From: Candidatus Nitrosopumilus sp.
Lineage (GTDB): Archaea > Thermoproteota > Nitrososphaeria > Nitrososphaerales > Nitrosopumilaceae
DNA: 35,429 nt
Direction: 5' to 3'
Assembly (NCBI GenBank): GCA_013043295.1
Contig: JABDOO010000018.1
Coordinates: 1 to 35,429 of the forward strand
How positions within the stretch are numbered: position 1 is the first letter of the stretch; every line of letters starts with the position of its first letter. This document shows positions 7,995 through 17,234 of this stretch, piece by piece. Made by a program: the position numbers and the translations under genes. A model generated the notes under the pieces. The model was not told the DNA's origin and did not search any database. It saw only the letters and a list, made by a program, of their open reading frames with translations.

Positions 7995-10130
7995 TTATGG
8001 ATTAGGGATTGGTGCCTCTTTCTTTCTAGGTTTTACCTTATCCACAGCATCAATTAGATCCTGTTGGCTAATCTTGATCTCCTTAAAGTTCTTTGATTTG
8101 CCTCCAACGTATCTTTTCAAAGCCGCTATTGCAGCTCGGTTTGTGACTGCTGCAATTTCTGCACCACTGAAATCATCAGTTAATTTTACAATTTCTGAAA
8201 TTTTTACATCACTTCCTAGTGGCTTAGTCTTTGTATGAATTTCAAAGATATGCTGTCTTCCTTTTTCATCTGGATTTGGAACTTTGATTATTCTATCGAA
8301 TCTTCCTGGTCTAAGGAGAGCCTCATCTACAATATCCAATCTATTTGTAGCACCAATTATCAATACATTGTGAAGTTCTTCTAGTCCATCAATCTCTGTT
8401 AATATTTGCGAAACAACATTTTCTGTAACGTGAGATTCAGAACCACCGCTGCCTCTTCTTGGAACAAGTGCATCAACCTCATCTAAGAAAATAATACATG
8501 GTGCTGCTTGACGTGCTTTCCTAAAGATTTCTCTGACTCCTTTTTCAGATTCTCCAACCCATTTAGAAAGTAATTCAGGGCCTTTAATGCTAATGAAATT
8601 TGACTCGGTCATTTTTGCAAGGGCCTTTGCTATCAATGTCTTTCCAGTACCAGGAGGACCATGAAGTAGAATTCCTTTGGGAGTTTCTACATCTACATAA
8701 TCATAAGCATCTTTGTATTTTATTGGCCATTCAACAGCTTCTTTTAGTTCTGCTTTTAATTCATCCAAGCCACCTACATCATCCCAACTTACATTTGGAA
8801 TTTGTACTTGAACTTCTCTAAGCGCACTTGGCCCAACTTCTTTTAGTGCATCTCTAAAATCTTCACTGGTAATTTTTATTTTCTGAAGAATTTCTGATGA
8901 GACTTTTTCTTCATCAAGATCAATTTCAGGTAGAATTCTTCGAAGTGATCTCATTGCAGCTTCTTTGGACAATACTTCTAAATCGGCACCAACAAATCCA
9001 TGTGTAGTTTTTGAGATTTGTTTTAGATCTACTTTTTCATCAATTGGCATACCACGAGTATGAATTGAGAGTATGTCAAATCTTCCTTCATCATCAGGAA
9101 TTCCAATTTCAATTTCTCTATCTAGTCTACCTGGTCTCCTTAGTGCAGGATCAATTGAGTCTGGTCTATTTGTTGCTGCAATTACTACAACTTTACCTCT
9201 AGACTTCATTCCATCCATTAGAGTTAGTAATTGTGAAACAATTCTTTTCTCTAGTTCACCAGATACCTCATCTCTTTTTGGGGCAATAGAATCAATTTCA
9301 TCTATGAAAATTATGCTTGGGGCATTTTCTTCAGCTTGATTAAAAATTTCTCTAATTCTTTCTTCACTCTCTCCATAATGCTTGCCCATTATTTCAGGAC
9401 CACTAAGGGAGATAAAGTGGGCATTTGTTTCTCCAGCTACTGCTTTTGCAAGTAATGTTTTACCAGTTCCAGGTGGGCCATACAATAGCACTCCTTTTGG
9501 TGCTTCCACGCCTATTTTATCAAATAATTCAGGATGTCTCATTGGTAATTCAACCATTTCACGAATCTTTTGAACTTCGTTTTTTAGACCTCCAAGTTCG
9601 TCATATGTAATTCTTGGAACAGATGTATCTACTGCTTTGGTAAGTGTTCCAAGTTTGAAAATTGTATTTTCTGTAACTAAAACTGGTTTTGATGGTTTTG
9701 TACTTGTAACAATAAACTGAACCCTTCCTCCCATCTGAGTGTTTAGAGACACAGAATCTCCAGTAGTAAATACATGATTAAGATAGTTGTATGTCATGTA
9801 TTCTTGTAATCCTTCTGCTGCAATCTTTTCAGTTGGAGATAAAACAATTTGTTCTGCATTTACAGCTTCTACTGATTTTAATGAAATTTTGTCACCAATT
9901 CCAGCTCCAATATTTTGTCTTGTCATTCCATCTATTTTGATAATACCAGAACCATATTCTTCAGGGGTACCTGGCCAAAGTTTTACATGAGATTTTTTAT
10001 TATAAGTTAGTTCTAGTATTTGTCCTGTATTCCATTTTTGTTCCTCAATAATTTTAGGATCAACTATAGCTCTACCTCTTCCCACATGTTGTTGTGGACT
10101 TTCTTCAATTCTTAAAATAATTTCAGTCAT
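7995..10130 (-). CDS. AAA ATPase, Cdc48/VAT family (N-domain plus two AAA modules)
   Basis: Two Walker A motifs 'GPPGTGKT', Walker B 'IIFIDEID' and 'IIFLDEVD', '[20 protein letters not shown]', and an N-terminal Cdc48 domain ('[25 protein letters not shown]'). Confidence 0.95.
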   Translation of the reverse strand: MTEIILRIEESPQQHVGRGRAIVDPKIIEEQKWNTGQILELTYNKKSHVKLWPGTPEEYGSGIIKIDGMTRQNIGAGIGDKISLKSVEAVNAEQIVLSPTEKIAAEGLQEYMTYNYLNHVFTTGDSVSLNTQMGGRVQFIVTSTKPSKPVLVTENTIFKLGTLTKAVDTSVPRITYDELGGLKNEVQKIREMVELPMRHPELFDKIGVEAPKGVLLYGPPGTGKTLLAKAVAGETNAHFISLSGPEIMGKHYGESEERIREIFNQAEENAPSIIFIDEIDSIAPKRDEVSGELEKRIVSQLLTLMDGMKSRGKVVVIAATNRPDSIDPALRRPGRLDREIEIGIPDDEGRFDILSIHTRGMPIDEKVDLKQISKTTHGFVGADLEVLSKEAAMRSLRRILPEIDLDEEKVSSEILQKIKITSEDFRDALKEVGPSALREVQVQIPNVSWDDVGGLDELKAELKEAVEWPIKYKDAYDYVDVETPKGILLHGPPGTGKTLIAKALAKMTESNFISIKGPELLSKWVGESEKGVREIFRKARQAAPCIIFLDEVDALVPRRGSGGSESHVTENVVSQILTEIDGLEELHNVLIIGATNRLDIVDEALLRPGRFDRIIKVPNPDEKGRQHIFEIHTKTKPLGSDVKISEIVKLTDDFSGAEIAAVTNRAAIAALKRYVGGKSKNFKEIKISQQDLIDAVDKVKPRKKEAPIPNP

Positions 10131-10158
10131 ATTATCACCTCAAAAATTAACGAGGGGT

Positions 10159-10665
10159 TTATTCAACCTCCACCGTTTTGCCTTTTGGTTTTTCCTCTTC
10201 AACTAATTTGAAGATGATCTGCAAAACCCCATTTTTGTAAGAAGCCTTTACAGAGTCCTCATCAACTTTATGTTGGACAGGAACTTTTGCATGATATTTT
10301 TTATCACCATGCTCTGCTGAAAGATCAACAGTTTTGTTTTCAACAACAATTTTGACATCAGACTTTTCAACTCCTGGCATCTCAGCTATGAGTTTTAGTA
10401 CTTTTTCCTTTTCATCAACAATTGTGTCTACTAATGGTTCTCGTGTTTCAGAAGTTGGTAGGATGCCTGGTTTGACATTTCCATATTCCTTTACAACTGG
10501 TTTTCCATCAGGACCAACGGTCATTGTATATCCATAGTAGTATGGGCCAGTTTCAGAACCATTTCCTTTGAATTCCTCAAAAATGTCATCTATGTTGAAA
10601 AAAGAGTTTGACATTCGCTTGAAGATTCTATCAAATTCGCTATCAAAGAACATTGTCATATTCAC
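10159..10665 (-). CDS. Small heat shock protein, Hsp20/alpha-crystallin family
   Basis: Alpha-crystallin domain 'EPLVDTIVDEKEKVLKLIAEMPGVEKSDVKIVVENKTVDLSAEH...YKNGVLQIIFKL'. Likely start is the ATG at ~10659, preceded by AGGTGA. Confidence 0.92.
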   Translation of the reverse strand: MNMTMFFDSEFDRIFKRMSNSFFNIDDIFEEFKGNGSETGPYYYGYTMTVGPDGKPVVKEYGNVKPGILPTSETREPLVDTIVDEKEKVLKLIAEMPGVEKSDVKIVVENKTVDLSAEHGDKKYHAKVPVQHKVDEDSVKASYKNGVLQIIFKLVEEEKPKGKTVEVE

Positions 10666-10672
10666 CTATAGT

Positions 10673-10690
10673 ATGTAATACCTATTACAT
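10673..10690. promoter_or_regulatory. Palindromic candidate operator upstream of hsp20
   Basis: ATGTAATA-CC-TATTACAT, a perfect 8-2-8 inverted repeat between a TATA-like sequence (minus strand CTTTATATAA, ~10691-10700) and the hsp20 start. Confidence 0.6.
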
Positions 10691-10763
10691 TATATAAAGT
10701 TTATTGATATTTCTTCGAATATTTACATAATCCTATTATAACTGACAAAATATAATAATTTTT

Positions 10764-11429
10764 ATGAGGAATTCAAGCGTATCAATTCCTGAAGTTGTAA
10801 GGGAAATAATTACCAGAAATCGTTCGGTTTATGACTGTATGAAAATGGATTTGATAAACTATACAGCCCTTGCCGTTAAGATTCAACCAGAGATTGAAAA
10901 AATTCTTGGAAATCCGGTAAATCTAAACACTGTAGTGGTTGCAATTAAGAGATATTCTGATTCGTTTGAGATTAAAGACGAGGTTAAAGAAGAATCAGTT
11001 TTGAAAAATGCAAGATTGGCTTTGACTGATGGAATAATGGATGTCAAGTTTTCAGTAAAGGATTCCAACGAAATGGATCCCATGGTAATTTTAGATAAAT
11101 TCTCCAAGGTAACTAACAATTATGAATTTTTTAGATTGTCTGATTCGTTTAGATTTCTTGCTGAAGATATGGATGATATTAGACAGATTTTCAATAAATT
11201 TTCGTCAAATGAAGATATGTTTAGTACGGGTCTTGCAAAAATTAGAATTTCAATTCCAAACTCTCAAAATCAATCTGATGTAGTATCCTATGTTGCTGAA
11301 GTTTTGCATGCAAATGGGATAGAACTGGTAAATGCATTTTTCAGTCATGAAAGCATTACAATTATTCTAAATGAAAGGGATTCATCTAGAGCCTATGATA
11401 TTCTACATTCAGACATAATGAGAACCTAA
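10764..11429 (+). CDS. Hypothetical protein, possible ACT-like regulatory domains
   Basis: 221 aa, good coding character; 'EVVREIITRNRSVYDCMKMDLINYTALAVKIQPEIEKIL' and C-terminal 'GIELVNAFFSHESITIILNERDSSRAYDIL' (ACT-like). Confidence 0.7.
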   Translation: MRNSSVSIPEVVREIITRNRSVYDCMKMDLINYTALAVKIQPEIEKILGNPVNLNTVVVAIKRYSDSFEIKDEVKEESVLKNARLALTDGIMDVKFSVKDSNEMDPMVILDKFSKVTNNYEFFRLSDSFRFLAEDMDDIRQIFNKFSSNEDMFSTGLAKIRISIPNSQNQSDVVSYVAEVLHANGIELVNAFFSHESITIILNERDSSRAYDILHSDIMRT

Positions 11430-11472
11430 GGAATTAGTGAAAAAATTCTGATAGCATATATTCACCCAATTT

Positions 11473-12846
11473 GTGGGAAGAACACAATTGGCAAGAAATA
11501 AGAAAAAAATTCTGATTCTAGGAGGAGGTTTTGCTGGAGTAGAGTGTGCAAAACAGTTAGAGTCAGAGTTTGGTAAGGATCCTGAAATTGAACTGGTTAT
11601 GGTTAGTGAGGATAATTTTTTATTATTTACACCAATGTTGCCGCAAGTAGCATCTGGCATGATTGAAACTAGACATATTGTTTTACCAATTAGGACTATT
11701 TGTAAAAAGACAAAGTTCTATGAAGGAAGAATCAAAAATATTGATCCCTATGGAAAACTTGTAACATTATGGGGAACAGGAGATAAAAGAAGTATTTCAA
11801 TCCATTATGATTTTTTGGTTGTTGCACTTGGCAGTGAAACAAATTTTTTCGGAATGGCAGACGTAGAAAAAAATGCCTACACAATGAAGACACTCAATGA
11901 TGCTGTAATGTTAAGAAATAGAGTTATCGACATGCTTGAGCAAGCAGAAAATGAAACCAACCCGATTCTTAGAAAAAGCTTTCTGAATTTTGTAGTAGTT
12001 GGAGGGGGTTTTGCAGGGATTGAAACTGCTGGAGAATTAATGGATCTTCTTCTGGATGCAAGAAAACATTACCCAACAATCCAGATAGAAGATCTAAAAG
12101 TGGTTGTACTAGAAGCGTTGGGAATGATTTTGCCAGGATTTAATCAAAAATTAGCCGACTTTGCAAAAGATAAGATGGTAGAAAGAGGAATCGACATTAG
12201 ATTAAAAACAGCTGTAACTAGTTTTGATGGAAATGAAGTAACAACAAAATCCTTAGATGAGAATCCAAGAGATTCTATCGATACATCTCAAGTTGATTCA
12301 ATAGTTACAAAGACATTGATTTGGACTGCTGGTGTTACTCCAGTTAATACAATTAAGAGATCTATGTTCAAGACAGAGAAGGGAAAAGTTCTAGTAAATG
12401 ATTACTTGGAAGTTTCAGACTTTCCAGGAGTGTTTGCAATTGGTGATTGCGCATTGCATATAGATCCCAAAACACAAAGACCCTTACCTCCAACTGCTCA
12501 AATAGCCGAAGCTCAAGCAAAGATTGCTGCTAAAAATCTAATATCATTAATTAAAAATTCTAAAAAAGAAAAATTTGTATATCATTCAAAGGGCCAGATG
12601 GCAATTATTGGTAAAAGATCAGGTATTGCAACATTTTTGGGAATGAATATTTCTGGTTTCTGGGCATGGGTGATTTGGAGAAACGTCTATCTTTCAAAGA
12701 TAAATACATTTGATAAAAAAACTCGTGTATTTTTAGATTGGGCAATTGACTTGTTCTTTGATAGAGATATTTCAAGATTAAAACTAATGAAACGTGAAAC
12801 TGAGAAAGAATACAAACTGCTTGATGAAGTAGATGATGTTTGGTAA
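11473..12846 (+). CDS. FAD-dependent NADH dehydrogenase (type II NDH-like)
   Basis: 'KKKILILGGGFAGVECAKQLE', 'FVVVGGGFAGIETAGELMD', 'VFAIGDCALHID'; GTG start. Confidence 0.85.
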   Translation: MGRTQLARNKKKILILGGGFAGVECAKQLESEFGKDPEIELVMVSEDNFLLFTPMLPQVASGMIETRHIVLPIRTICKKTKFYEGRIKNIDPYGKLVTLWGTGDKRSISIHYDFLVVALGSETNFFGMADVEKNAYTMKTLNDAVMLRNRVIDMLEQAENETNPILRKSFLNFVVVGGGFAGIETAGELMDLLLDARKHYPTIQIEDLKVVVLEALGMILPGFNQKLADFAKDKMVERGIDIRLKTAVTSFDGNEVTTKSLDENPRDSIDTSQVDSIVTKTLIWTAGVTPVNTIKRSMFKTEKGKVLVNDYLEVSDFPGVFAIGDCALHIDPKTQRPLPPTAQIAEAQAKIAAKNLISLIKNSKKEKFVYHSKGQMAIIGKRSGIATFLGMNISGFWAWVIWRNVYLSKINTFDKKTRVFLDWAIDLFFDRDISRLKLMKRETEKEYKLLDEVDDVW

Positions 12847-12851
12847 AAAAA

Positions 12852-14387
12852 TTATTTTCTAATTTTATAAATAATTATTGCTGGTGCAGCAAAATACATT
12901 CCAACATTCATCAAAATTATTCCAATTCCATAAGATAGCATTTCTTCTTCAGAATTAATGTCAACATAATTTAGAATTGACAATGATGAGAGCATTGGAG
13001 TTATTGATAATTTTACAACTTCTTTGAATAATGGATGTTCACGTTCTAAATTAGCAATAGTTGGTGAAAATGAATAGTAGATTTGATTGAATCCAGTCAT
13101 AAATGCAGTTCCAGACTCTGTTGATAAGATAGTATTATCTCGTAGTTCTCTGAGTTGCTGAACCTGTGGTGCAAGTTCAGAGCCAAATGTGGCAGTAGCG
13201 ATTAAACAGCCACCAACTTCGGAAGGAATTTCATCTGAAGTAGATTCAGGAGTTATTATTGAAAAGGACTCTACAGTGTCATCAAATCTTGGAAGTTGAG
13301 AATCAAAGTCATCAACACCGTTACTATATGCAAGAGTGTAAAATTTTTCTTTATCGTAAATCATTATTTCTTTGAATTGAACATTGTATAATTCCCCATC
13401 AGAAGAAAACAATCCTTCAGCTTCAGTAACATATGCATCATAACCATTGATTGTCATCTTTTTTTGTGAGCTGACAATTAATTCTCCAGATTCTATAACT
13501 GGTTTGATCGTTTCTAATTTTTCAGAAATAAGTTCATCTAATGTTCTTTGATTAGTTTCTTGAACGGTTAAAGAAATAACTGGATTCATAATTCCTGTTT
13601 TAGGACCTACTGCTACAACATCTGGTGAATTTGGTTGAGAATCATCACGTTCTTGTAATAGCCAACCTTCAGGCACACTTAGACTAATTTCATTCTCTGT
13701 ACTTTGATATTTTTGGTTACCTGATGATGGAGTAAGAGGAGTGTTTTGAGTTCGTTCAGGTTCTTGTAAATCAATAACATTTGGAATTTCTGAAATACTA
13801 ACAACAGTGGCTTTTGTGATTCGTACTTTTTCTGGATCTAATGGATTATCTCTGTCACCAGTTTCTACTGCTGCAATCTTATCAAGGGTTTCAAAACTTT
13901 CTTCAGTAATTATTCTACCAAATACAGTATATTGTTCATCAAGAAAATTAGAATCTTGGTGAACTATGAAAAATTGGGAACCTCCGCTGTTTGGATCAGC
14001 TGATCTTGCCATGGATACAATTCCACGATTGTGTTTGATTGTGTTAAACTCAGCATCTACAGAAGTAGATGGACCACCTGTTCCCCATGTACTAGGATCA
14101 CCATCAATTGTGTTTGGATCCCCTCCTTGAATCATAAATCCTGGAATGATTCTATGAAATAGAACACCCTCATAAAATCCAGATGTGGATAATTTTATGA
14201 AATTTTCAACATGTTTTGGTGCATCATTTGGAAAAAATCCAATAACAATTTCTCCAGAAGTGGTTTCCAAAATTACTACCGGATCAATGATGTTAATGTG
14301 ATTAAATTCAACTGTTTGTGCAAATGAATAACTTCCAAAAGACACAACAAATAAAGAAAATATCACAACTAGAGGAATTTTATTCAA
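12852..14387 (-). CDS. Secreted cyclophilin-type peptidyl-prolyl isomerase with PsbP-like and CFI-box-like C-terminal domains
   Basis: Signal peptide; cyclophilin motifs 'FHRIIPGFMIQGGDP', 'GIVSMARSADPNSGGSQFFI', 'TVFGRI'; middle 'ENEISLSVPEGWLLQER' (PsbP-like); 'GGCLIATATFGSELAPQVQQLRELRDN'; C-terminal TM. Confidence 0.88.
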   Translation of the reverse strand: MNKIPLVVIFSLFVVSFGSYSFAQTVEFNHINIIDPVVILETTSGEIVIGFFPNDAPKHVENFIKLSTSGFYEGVLFHRIIPGFMIQGGDPNTIDGDPSTWGTGGPSTSVDAEFNTIKHNRGIVSMARSADPNSGGSQFFIVHQDSNFLDEQYTVFGRIITEESFETLDKIAAVETGDRDNPLDPEKVRITKATVVSISEIPNVIDLQEPERTQNTPLTPSSGNQKYQSTENEISLSVPEGWLLQERDDSQPNSPDVVAVGPKTGIMNPVISLTVQETNQRTLDELISEKLETIKPVIESGELIVSSQKKMTINGYDAYVTEAEGLFSSDGELYNVQFKEIMIYDKEKFYTLAYSNGVDDFDSQLPRFDDTVESFSIITPESTSDEIPSEVGGCLIATATFGSELAPQVQQLRELRDNTILSTESGTAFMTGFNQIYYSFSPTIANLEREHPLFKEVVKLSITPMLSSLSILNYVDINSEEEMLSYGIGIILMNVGMYFAAPAIIIYKIRK

Positions 14388-14460
14388 TAATTTTTCTCAA
14401 TATGACTTCCTTAAAAGCTAATTGTATTAGTTTTTAACAAAGTCCATTAAATCAACGGAT

Positions 14461-14952
14461 ATGCAACCTGATGAAAAGATTCAGGCACATTTAGTTTCAG
14501 TGTGGAGGGAATCAAAAAAATTCTTTTCAATTGGTGGAAAAGAAGGGATGTTGGTACTTACTGACAAACATTTGATGTTTATTCATAAAACAGAATCAAA
14601 GATGAATTGGTGGAAAGCCATAACTCAAAGACAGGTAATTAATTTCATAAAATCAAAAAATACAATGATTCTTCATGATGGATATAACGAGGAAGATTTG
14701 ATGAATGATTGTGAAGACGATAGAAATGTAGAATTGTCTTTTGATGATATCTCCAGTATTAGTTTTACAGAAAAGGATTGGGGAAGCTCCTTACAATTGG
14801 AATATCAAAAAGATGGAAAAGATGAGAAATTTCAGTATTCAATAGCACAAGATTGGGTAAAATATCCGGTAAAAGAGCCTACTAAATACATGAAAGTGGA
14901 TTGGAAGCCTTTTGTGCAATATATTAAAGACAGGCAAAACTTTACGAAGTAA
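14461..14952 (+). CDS. Hypothetical protein (PH-like fold possible)
   Basis: 163 aa; 'GKEGMLVLTDKHLMFIHK...SFDDISSISFTEKDWGSSLQLEY' resembles the strand pattern of PH-like domains. Confidence 0.6.
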   Translation: MQPDEKIQAHLVSVWRESKKFFSIGGKEGMLVLTDKHLMFIHKTESKMNWWKAITQRQVINFIKSKNTMILHDGYNEEDLMNDCEDDRNVELSFDDISSISFTEKDWGSSLQLEYQKDGKDEKFQYSIAQDWVKYPVKEPTKYMKVDWKPFVQYIKDRQNFTK

Positions 14953-14954
14953 AA

Positions 14955-15671
14955 TTGGGAAAAGTTTTCGCTGTAGGAGTTGGACCGGGATCTCCAAAAT
15001 ATGTAACAGATATTGTAAAGGATATAATTCAAAATTGTGATATTGTGATTGGTTACAAATACACCCTAAAAACAATAGAAGATTTGATCCAAGGAAAAGA
15101 GATCTATGAAATCACCATGAATGATCAAGAAGAATCTTATCAAAAAATTCTTCCTAAGCTTGGTGAAAGAACTTTGGTAATTCCATTTACTGGAGATGTA
15201 AATTTTTCAGAATCAGAAGTTGTAGATAGATTAATTGAAATCTTTGGAGAGGTTGAAATTATTCCAGGCATAAGTTCAATTCAGGTAGCTGCATCAAGAG
15301 CAAAGGTCCCTTTGGATAAATCCAAAGTAATCACCATGCATGTTACAACTCCAATTGAAGATAAAAAATTGGAATTACAAAAAGCGTTGATTGATGGTTT
15401 TAGTGTGATTTTGGTTCCAAGACCTTGGCCAAAACAACCAGACAAACATTTCATGCCATCTGAAATAGCAATCTACCTTAGGGAGCATAATTTTGACACT
15501 GAAAACATCAAAGTACATGTTTTTGAGGCCATTACTACTGATAATGAGACTAGTTTTGTTGGAACTGTGAAAGATTTGGAAGGAAAAGAATTTTCTGATT
15601 TGTCTGTTATGGTGTTTAATCAGACTAGTTTAGATTCATACATGAATTATAGATGGCAGTGGGAAAATTAA
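14955..15671 (+). CDS. cbiE: Cobalt-precorrin-7 (C5)-methyltransferase
   Basis: 'VFAVGVGPGSPKYVTD', 'VIPFTGDVNFSES', 'EIIPGISSIQVAASRAKVP' are CbiE-type tetrapyrrole methylase motifs; TTG start 2 nt after the upstream stop. Confidence 0.85.
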   Translation: MGKVFAVGVGPGSPKYVTDIVKDIIQNCDIVIGYKYTLKTIEDLIQGKEIYEITMNDQEESYQKILPKLGERTLVIPFTGDVNFSESEVVDRLIEIFGEVEIIPGISSIQVAASRAKVPLDKSKVITMHVTTPIEDKKLELQKALIDGFSVILVPRPWPKQPDKHFMPSEIAIYLREHNFDTENIKVHVFEAITTDNETSFVGTVKDLEGKEFSDLSVMVFNQTSLDSYMNYRWQWEN

Positions 15672-16543
15672 TTTCCCAGATTTTGACCTTTTCCTAAGAT
15701 TGTATTATCAACAGTTGGGAATACATATGCTACAATTCTCATCCATGGATAATCTGGATCATACAATCTGTAAAACCCTGCATCCTCAAATGTAATATTA
15801 GTTGAACCTCCTACTGCAATCTCACCAGTTGAGATTTTTCCATCTGGAGTAAATGGAATGTAACGATCATTGTTTTCTTTTCCACTGATAAGATTATGAG
15901 TTACTATATCATTATTGATTATTGTGATTGTTGTTCCAGGTTGAACAGAAATTCTATCTTTTGAGAAATATTTAATGCTGCCAGATTCAATATAGCTCCC
16001 TGCACCTCCTTGTGAAGAGGAACCTTTCTGAATATGGACTTTGATGGTTTCCGGTTCCTCAGTTGTAGTCTGAGTGATTTTTGATAGTGTTGATAGTTTT
16101 ACAGTGTAAATTATTTTATAAGTCTCATCTGGTGTTGTAATCCTTCCTGTAAAACCATAAACTGATGCATCTTTACTTTGATCAACTAGTCTTCCGAAAA
16201 AACTAATTGAAGAATCAAAACCGTTTGAACTTTCAATATTTCCATTAATTCTAATATATTTTCCTTCACGCAAAAATTTACCGTCTAAATTAGAAATAAT
16301 AAATTCTTCAGAATCCAGTGTAACAAAGCCATCCTCAATCATAAAATTTATTGTACTTCCAAGCTGATTTTTTGAAGTCAAACCTAAATCAATTTCAGAA
16401 ATTTTTATTGTTTCTTCGGTCACAGCAAACCCTGAACCCTCTAAAAGAAATGCTTGATTCTCAGAAACTTCTGCAAAGGATTCATTGATAAAATATCCTG
16501 ATGAAACAACTAGCAAAGATAGCAACAATATAGCCAGTTTCAT
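15668..16543 (-). CDS. Secreted protein with C-terminal cupredoxin-like domain
   Basis: N-terminal signal peptide; 'SVQPGTTITIINNDIVTHNLISG...TGEIAVGGSTNITFEDAGFYRLYDPDYPWMRIVAYVF' matches cupredoxin layout. Confidence 0.7.
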   Translation of the reverse strand: MKLAILLLSLLVVSSGYFINESFAEVSENQAFLLEGSGFAVTEETIKISEIDLGLTSKNQLGSTINFMIEDGFVTLDSEEFIISNLDGKFLREGKYIRINGNIESSNGFDSSISFFGRLVDQSKDASVYGFTGRITTPDETYKIIYTVKLSTLSKITQTTTEEPETIKVHIQKGSSSQGGAGSYIESGSIKYFSKDRISVQPGTTITIINNDIVTHNLISGKENNDRYIPFTPDGKISTGEIAVGGSTNITFEDAGFYRLYDPDYPWMRIVAYVFPTVDNTILGKGQNLGN

Positions 16544-16619
16544 GATTAAATTATCATAAAATCTGGCTTATAGTTTGCTGCTAAATTATTTTAGACTGAT
16601 TAGGCAAATCAAGGGGAAA

Positions 16620-17180
16620 CTAGAATCCAGGCATATCCATGAACCCTTGTTCTTGGGCCATCTCAATCATGTAAAACTCAAGATATCCTCCAGCTAAAAG
16701 AAGTCCAACCACAATTCCAATTTCAATAATTGTAGGTTTGACAAATTGTTTCAAATCAATTTTTTTTACCACTGCTCTAATCAAGATAAAACTCCTAGAA
16801 ATGCCAAAAGAGTAAGCAGTAATTTCCATTAATCCAAAAGGAGATAAGAATAGAATAGTTAGTGGATGAATTTCACCAATTTGAGGAGCAGAAACTACTA
16901 TTGCTGCAAAAGCAAATCCAGTAGACCATGCTGAGAACAGACCCCAGGCAACACCAAATCCAGGTACAAACATTGGTAATGCAAGAGTAAGATTGTGTGT
17001 AAAGATTCCAAAGGCATCAATATCTAAAACTAGTTCTTCAAATTCTGACATGAAGAGATTTGCTTCCTCTACACTGACAGTTGACATTGAACCTAATTGG
17101 AATGCAGTTGTAAAAAGACCTAGAAAAACAAAGAATGTGATTATTCTGATTTTATTCACAATGCCATACCTTACAAACAA
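16620..17180 (-). CDS. SpoIIM/DUF95-family membrane protein
   Basis: Multiple TM segments; 'IFTHNLTLALPMFVPGFGVAWGLFSAWSTGFAFA' and 'FLSPFGLMEITAYSFGISRSF' match the SpoIIM (H-N...P-HG-E) pattern. Confidence 0.75.
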   Translation of the reverse strand: MFVRYGIVNKIRIITFFVFLGLFTTAFQLGSMSTVSVEEANLFMSEFEELVLDIDAFGIFTHNLTLALPMFVPGFGVAWGLFSAWSTGFAFAAIVVSAPQIGEIHPLTILFLSPFGLMEITAYSFGISRSFILIRAVVKKIDLKQFVKPTIIEIGIVVGLLLAGGYLEFYMIEMAQEQGFMDMPGF

Positions 17181-17234
17181 TATTTGAGGGTTGGTGTAGG
17201 GCAGATTTAATTAAACCAGATTATATTTTTTGAT

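Noticed and set aside
8600-9990. Several + strand ORFs (8600, 9011, 9073, 9382, 9425, 9787) opposite the Cdc48 gene
   Set aside because: Antisense shadows of a strongly conserved AAA ATPase; composition is not protein-like.
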